Below are positions 24,085 to 28,158 of a stretch of DNA of 28,158 bases, piece after piece. The translations under genes were made by a program, and so were the position numbers. Below the pieces are notes generated by a model. That model saw nothing but the letters and a program-made list of their open reading frames with translations. It did not search any database and was not told the origin of the DNA. Within the stretch, counting starts at the first letter, position 1, and the number at the start of each line of letters is the position of its first letter. Source of the DNA: Cyanobacteria bacterium UBA3301 (lineage in GTDB: Bacteria > Cyanobacteriota > Vampirovibrionia > Gastranaerophilales > Gastranaerophilaceae); contig DESZ01000010.1 in NCBI GenBank assembly GCA_002361485.1, positions 1 through 28,158 on the forward strand, given 5' to 3'.

Positions 24085-25299
24085 ATGGAAAGAGAAAATT
24101 TTAGATTTGACAGTATAGAAGAAGCAATAGAAGATTTCAGACAAGGGAAACCTATAATAATAGCTGATGATGAAAATCGCGAAAACGAAGGGGATGTTGT
24201 GATTTCAGCGCAAACTATAACTCCTGATAAAATCAATTTTTTAGCTTCGGAAGTTAAAGGTTTGATATGTCTTGCAATATCAGATGAAATAGCAAAAAAA
24301 CTTCAATTATCACAAATGGTTGAGCAAAATTCCGAAGGAATGAAAACTGCTTTTACCGTAAGTATAGATGCGGATGAAAAATATGGTGTTTCAACAGGGA
24401 TTTCAGCTTATGACAGAGCTAAAACAGTAGAAGTTGCAACCGCACCCGATGCAATTCCTTCAGATTTAAGACGTCCGGGGCATTTGTTCCCTTGTGTAGC
24501 AAGACAAGGCGGAGTTTTAGAAAGGACAGGACATACTGAAGCCGTTGTTGATTTGGCAAAAATATGCAACCACAGACCTGCAGGCGTTATGTGTGAAGTT
24601 ATGGCGCCTGACGGACATATGGCAAGAAGGGATTATCTACGAAAATTTGCCGATAAATACGGAATGAAATTTGTAACAGTAGCCCAATTAATAGCTTATC
24701 GTTTGAAATCCGAAAAAATCGTAACTCGTGAGGCGCAAGTTCACCTTCCGACTAAATATGGGGATTTTATGCTATACGGTTATAAAAACCATATAAACGG
24801 GCATGAACACGTTGCTTTGGTCAAAGATGACGGTTCTGATAAAATCCCTGCCGTAAGAGTTCATAGTATGTGTTTAACCGGTGATATCTTTCACAGTTTG
24901 AAATGTGATTGCAATTCGCAATTGCATAACGCGCTGCGCTACATTGACAATTACGGCAAAGGTGCTTTGGTTTATTTAACCGATCACGAAGGACGCGGTA
25001 TCGGATTATGTAATAAAATAAAAGCGTACAAACTTCAAGAAGAAGGACAAGATACAGTTGAAGCAAATTTGTCGTTAGGGTTCGGTGAAGATTTACGCGA
25101 TTACGGAAATGGAGCTCAAATTCTTGTAGATTTAGGGTATACCAATTTTGATTTGATAACTAACAACCCGAAAAAAATCATAGGTTTAGAGGGTTACGGA
25201 TTGTCAATAAATAATATAATAAAAGTATCATCGGAAATTACTGAATATAATAAACGATATCTGGATACTAAAAAAGAAAAAATGCACCACTTTTTATAA
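24085..25299 (+). CDS. ribBA: Bifunctional 3,4-dihydroxy-2-butanone-4-phosphate synthase / GTP cyclohydrolase II
   Basis: Supplies both starting blocks of riboflavin synthesis. Residues 1-205 are the RibB part, with DDENRENEGD (about 27-36) for metal and substrate, and RRPGHLFPCVA plus GHTEAVVDL as the other conserved segments. Residues 210-404 are the RibA part. Its zinc cysteines are in CLTGDIFHSLKCDC, the GTP-binding segment is DHEGRGIGL, and NPKKIIGLEGYGL lies near the end. One conserved Glu before the first zinc Cys is Met here (HSMCLTGD), a variant that may be natural. The start is the ATG at 24085; the TTG 9 nt upstream lies inside ribE and is less likely. The 404-aa length is normal. 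Confidence 0.96.
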   Translation: MERENFRFDSIEEAIEDFRQGKPIIIADDENRENEGDVVISAQTITPDKINFLASEVKGLICLAISDEIAKKLQLSQMVEQNSEGMKTAFTVSIDADEKYGVSTGISAYDRAKTVEVATAPDAIPSDLRRPGHLFPCVARQGGVLERTGHTEAVVDLAKICNHRPAGVMCEVMAPDGHMARRDYLRKFADKYGMKFVTVAQLIAYRLKSEKIVTREAQVHLPTKYGDFMLYGYKNHINGHEHVALVKDDGSDKIPAVRVHSMCLTGDIFHSLKCDCNSQLHNALRYIDNYGKGALVYLTDHEGRGIGLCNKIKAYKLQEEGQDTVEANLSLGFGEDLRDYGNGAQILVDLGYTNFDLITNNPKKIIGLEGYGLSINNIIKVSSEITEYNKRYLDTKKEKMHHFL

Positions 25300-25310
25300 A
25301 GGAGAAATTG

Positions 25311-26285
25311 ATGTATAATACAAAGCTTTTAACGGTAGAAGATTATGAAAAGTTTGAAAATTTGTATAATGATTTTTGCTCACGGGCAAAAACAGAATAC
25401 AATTTTGAGCTTGAACCGTTGAATTATGATGATTTTCTGAATTCTGTCGAAAACGAACTTATCCAATGTATTATACTTTATGATAATCATGAGCCGGCAG
25501 GATTTCTTGTATATACAACAGCTATTTCCGAAGCAATAGAATTGAATATTATTCATTGTTCAAAAGCAGGTACATATTTAGATTATGCAAGAGAATTATT
25601 AAACAAATTTTTGGAATTAACAAAAGATTTGCGCAAGAAAAAAATTGTTTGCTACCCGATGTTAGGGGAGCAAAAATCTTTAATCGGTGTCATTGTAAAA
25701 CTGGGATTTCAATTTGTCGGGATTGAGGTTTTGCGTTTTAAAATGAGTGGTTCAAATTCAAAAGAATTATTTACCCGTGCAAGAATAGTTGAAATTCCGC
25801 CAAGATATCAGGTTGTTAATTGGGATAATTCATATTTTGAAGCAGCGGTAAATGTAATTCAAGAATCTTTTAAAGAAAGTTCCGATGCGTTATTTGACCC
25901 GCGTTTCAAAACTATTACCGGTTGCAGAGATATTTTACATAAAGTTGTTAATGATGTCTATGCCGATTTCTTACCTGAAGCGACAAGTGTTTTGCTATAC
26001 GAAGGTAAACCTGTCGGATTTTCATTTATGAACATTACGGGCGGTTCGATTGTAAATATTCCGCTTGTAGGAATTTTGCAAGAACATCAGGGTAAAGGTC
26101 TGTCAACAATTATGCTGAAACATTCAATGGATGAGTTATTTGAAAATGAGAATTTGAAAAAACGCATATCTGAAATTAATACGACAACGGAAACAAACAA
26201 CCTTCAGGCTTTAAGATTATATAAAAATTTAGGATTCTTGGAAGATTACAGTTATCCGCAGGCATATCTGCCGATAAGTCAGTAA
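25311..26285 (+). CDS. Tandem GNAT-family N-acetyltransferase
   Basis: Two acetyltransferase-like folds in one 324-aa chain. The C-terminal half (about 160-324) is intact: GILQEHQGKGLST carries the acetyl-CoA loop (Q-x-x-G-x-G/A type), and NLQALRLYKNLGF is the usual last helix-strand. The N-terminal half has LIGVIVKLGFQFVG but no recognisable CoA loop, so it is probably degenerate and structural. The substrate is unknown. The ATG at 25311 has AAAGGAG 6 nt upstream. The gene follows ribBA by 11 nt and is probably the third gene of the riboflavin transcript, although nothing ties it to that pathway. Confidence 0.88.
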   Translation: MYNTKLLTVEDYEKFENLYNDFCSRAKTEYNFELEPLNYDDFLNSVENELIQCIILYDNHEPAGFLVYTTAISEAIELNIIHCSKAGTYLDYARELLNKFLELTKDLRKKKIVCYPMLGEQKSLIGVIVKLGFQFVGIEVLRFKMSGSNSKELFTRARIVEIPPRYQVVNWDNSYFEAAVNVIQESFKESSDALFDPRFKTITGCRDILHKVVNDVYADFLPEATSVLLYEGKPVGFSFMNITGGSIVNIPLVGILQEHQGKGLSTIMLKHSMDELFENENLKKRISEINTTTETNNLQALRLYKNLGFLEDYSYPQAYLPISQ

Positions 26286-26305
26286 GACTTTTGAGAAAAA
26301 ATTAT

Positions 26306-26311
26306 TATAAT
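26306..26311 (+). promoter_or_regulatory. -10 box directly before the 373-aa gene
   Basis: TATAAT at 26306-26311 lies 7 nt before the ATG at 26319, and no Shine-Dalgarno is present in the 33-nt gap. No clear -35 box is visible. A leaderless start is likely, although read-through from the GNAT gene is possible. Confidence 0.5.
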
Positions 26312-26318
26312 AAATATT

Positions 26319-27440
26319 ATGTCAGATATAAATATAAGACATTTTAATATGCCAAGACCGCAGAACGCAGGGATTAGAGCGAACATAAACCATCAGCCTC
26401 CTGCATCTTCTTCTGCGTCAGCAAAACCTGCCTCAACTCCGCAGGCACAAATTCAAACTCCGACAACAAACATTCAAACATCCCAAAACTTGCAGATGAA
26501 TACACTAAAAAGTATTGATAGAGCAATCTATGCAAGAGATTTGATGGGAGTGCCGAAAAATATAAATGAATTTGTATTTATGCTCCAAAGGGGTATGAGT
26601 CAAGGGCAATTTAATCAAATGTTTTCATCACAACTTGCAATGCAGAGAAATTCACTATCACAATTACAAGCGCAAATTCTCGCCCAACTGCAGGGGATGA
26701 ATCTTCAAAATGTGTCTGAAATAGTAAATAAGCAAATGGCAACCCAATTACAATCGTCATTAAAGAACTTGGAAATTCTTTCAAACGGTATGATAAATCT
26801 TTCGCAAATTGCTCAAATGATTCAGACTAACGGCAAAGAAGCTTTAACAAAGCTTATAATGACGATGACTGAAGCTTCCAAGATGGGAATAACCGATTTA
26901 TCACAAATGAAAGATATGGCAAAACTTATCAATGCAAGTATTGCTGTAGCTTCAGAAAATGAACCGACAAAGACCTTGAAATTATTATTATTGCTTTATT
27001 TGCCTTGGTTACCGCTAAAAGAAGGGGTAGATTTTGATTTGGAAGTAACACAAAAATCAGGCGGTAAAGACGAAAGCGACAGTATATTAACCGTAACGAT
27101 AACTACTGTCAACTATGGCGTGGTGACAGCAACATTGTATTTAGAAACATCAAATTCTGTCCAAATAGTCGTAGAATGCGGAGAAGAATTTCCGAAAGAC
27201 GAGCTAAATTTAAGGCTTGACGGGGATAAAAAGCACTATTCAATGGAAACTTTAACGACATTTGATATAAAGAAAGACAGAAAACCTATTTCGGAAAGAG
27301 CAAAAGCCAGTGTTAATATGTCGCAAACAACGGAAATAAATCCGTATTTGCTGTTAACGGCTCACTCAATAATTAAACACGTTATAGATATTGATAACAA
27401 TGCTTCAATCGGAATAACCTCTCATACGGATGTTTCGTAA
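26319..27440 (+). CDS. 373-aa hypothetical protein, weakly reminiscent of a FliK-type hook-length control protein
   Basis: Not firmly assigned. Residues 1-65 are disordered, rich in Pro, Ala, Ser, Thr and Gln. Residues 65-220 are helical and rich in Gln, Met and Asn (LSQLQAQILAQLQGM, INLSQIAQMIQTNG). A Leu-rich patch (LLLLLYLPWLPLKEG, about 220-235) leads into a beta-rich domain (about 236-330) with alternating strands (DSILTVTITTVNYGVVTATLYL, NSVQIVVECG). A disordered N-half followed by a C-terminal small beta domain with a (L/V)-x-V-x(n)-G-x-V pattern is the layout of FliK-like proteins. This is resemblance only. The gene ends 1 nt from the convergent gatD and starts without a ribosome site. 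Confidence 0.83.
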   Translation: MSDINIRHFNMPRPQNAGIRANINHQPPASSSASAKPASTPQAQIQTPTTNIQTSQNLQMNTLKSIDRAIYARDLMGVPKNINEFVFMLQRGMSQGQFNQMFSSQLAMQRNSLSQLQAQILAQLQGMNLQNVSEIVNKQMATQLQSSLKNLEILSNGMINLSQIAQMIQTNGKEALTKLIMTMTEASKMGITDLSQMKDMAKLINASIAVASENEPTKTLKLLLLLYLPWLPLKEGVDFDLEVTQKSGGKDESDSILTVTITTVNYGVVTATLYLETSNSVQIVVECGEEFPKDELNLRLDGDKKHYSMETLTTFDIKKDRKPISERAKASVNMSQTTEINPYLLLTAHSIIKHVIDIDNNASIGITSHTDVS

Positions 27441-27441
27441 G

Positions 27442-28158
27442 CTAGTAATTTTTACCGATAACAGATAAATGGGCTTCGGTTTCTAATTTGTCGTCTAATG
27501 GTGATAAATTTATTTTTTCGCCGTATCGTTTTTCTAAAGCCAACTCGATTAAATAATCTGCAAAATGCGGGTTTTTAGGTAATAATGAGCCGTGAAGATA
27601 TGTTCCGAAAACGTTTTTATATCTTCCGCCTTCAAGTCCGTCTTTGCCGTTATTTCCGTTACCGATTACAACTGTTCCTAAAGGTTTTGACTCCCCTTCC
27701 AAATAGGTTAGTCCGCTGTGATTTTCAAATCCGACTAATGTGTTTGGTGTCAAAAAATTCGTTTTAATTGTTACGTTTCCAATAAACCTTTTATCGCCTG
27801 CTATCGTATAAGCATCCATTAAAGAAATTCCTGATAATTTATCTTTACCATGAGGCTGATAGTAATGTCCAAAAAGCTGATATCCTCCGCAAATGCCTAA
27901 AAACACCGACCCATCATCTCTTTGAGATAACAATTCCGCTTTATGAGAAAAAAGTTCATCTTTTACTTCTTCCTGCTGCTTATCTTGACCGCCGCCGATA
28001 AAATATAAATCATGCTCTTTTATTCTGTCGCCGATATTTATTTCTTCAAATTCAACTTCAATACCGCGCCACTGGCAACGTTTTTTTAGCGTAATAATAT
28101 TTCCCATATCTCCGTATAAATTCAACAATTTCGGATACAAATGCGCTATTGAAATTTT
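27442..28158 (-). CDS. gatD: GatD-like lipid II isoglutaminyl synthase, glutaminase subunit (5' end outside the window)
   Basis: Class I glutamine amidotransferase of the CobB/CobQ type. With MurT it amidates the D-Glu of the peptidoglycan stem peptide, hydrolysing glutamine for ammonia. The frame is open to the window edge: KISIAHLYPK precedes LNLYGDMGNI, as in known GatD, so the true start lies a few bases outside. An internal TTG at 28140 would remove the first beta strand and is unlikely. The catalytic Cys is in LGICGGYQLFG and the His in TYLHGSLLPKNP; GGGQDKQQ is a GatD-type signature. About 239 residues are visible, near full length. murT, its usual partner, would be expected just beyond the right edge. 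It belongs functionally with PBP1A. Confidence 0.9.
   Translation of the reverse strand, partial: KISIAHLYPKLLNLYGDMGNIITLKKRCQWRGIEVEFEEINIGDRIKEHDLYFIGGGQDKQQEEVKDELFSHKAELLSQRDDGSVFLGICGGYQLFGHYYQPHGKDKLSGISLMDAYTIAGDKRFIGNVTIKTNFLTPNTLVGFENHSGLTYLEGESKPLGTVVIGNGNNGKDGLEGGRYKNVFGTYLHGSLLPKNPHFADYLIELALEKRYGEKINLSPLDDKLETEAHLSVIGKNY

Noticed and set aside
28138..28140. TTG at 28140 as the GatD start
   Set aside because: The frame stays open upstream and encodes KISIAH, which fits the first beta strand of GatD; the true start is outside the window.

Overview
The window is 28 kb of AT-rich bacterial chromosome, densely packed with genes on both strands. I see no rRNA, tRNA, insertion sequence, phage module or CRISPR array. 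The gene set points to a deep-branching, cyanobacteria-related, non-photosynthetic lineage: Melainabacteria/Vampirovibrionia, most likely Gastranaerophilales. The supports are PBP1A, RseP, fused RibBA, GatD, an ispH-rpsA pair with a four-domain S1 protein, a CpaE-type ATPase, and several large proteins of unknown function whose N-termini (MGM-ASQAR, PISFG, VDFNAR) I associate with that group. This placement is inferred from memory of these families, not from a search.

Layout. Left (1-3.8 kb, minus): the 3' part of a structural-looking protein with a sigma-28-like promoter, then rseP and pheS as one unit. At 3.8-7.0 kb (minus) is a large SF1 helicase with a C-terminal nuclease-like domain. At 7.1-8.2 kb (plus) is the CCA-adding enzyme, which overlaps tail-to-tail with a minus-strand operon of cpaE-like ATPase, a 130-aa unknown and an amino-acid-binding lipoprotein (8.2-10.55 kb). 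The only gene-free stretch over 300 bases (10551-11030) holds the cpaE promoter, a rod-shaped RNA candidate resembling 6S RNA with its own promoter, and a terminator. At 11.0-13.2 kb (minus) lies a second, larger paralog of the first protein, again with a sigma-28-like promoter. Then come rpsA-like and ispH (13.4-15.4 kb), a 1150-aa coiled-coil/repeat protein and a 249-aa unknown (15.5-19.8 kb), all minus. The plus-strand PBP1A gene (20.0-22.2 kb) is divergent from these and converges on a minus-strand one-pass membrane protein (22.2-23.3 kb). A plus-strand ribE-ribBA-GNAT operon and another unknown follow (23.4-27.4 kb), meeting the partial minus-strand gatD at the right edge.

How the parts fit. 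Cell-wall and envelope functions recur (PBP1A, GatD, RseP, isoprenoid supply through IspH), along with translation (PheS, S1, CCA enzyme) and riboflavin synthesis. The least understood material is the pair of paralogs at 1-1061 and 11031-13196. They share N- and C-termini but have different centres, and each has a promoter close to the flagellar sigma-28 consensus. I read them as candidates for a lineage-specific family co-expressed with, and perhaps exported by, the flagellar system. Three genes (cca, ribE and the 26.3-kb unknown) have a -10 box 7-8 nt before the ATG and no Shine-Dalgarno, which suggests leaderless mRNAs.
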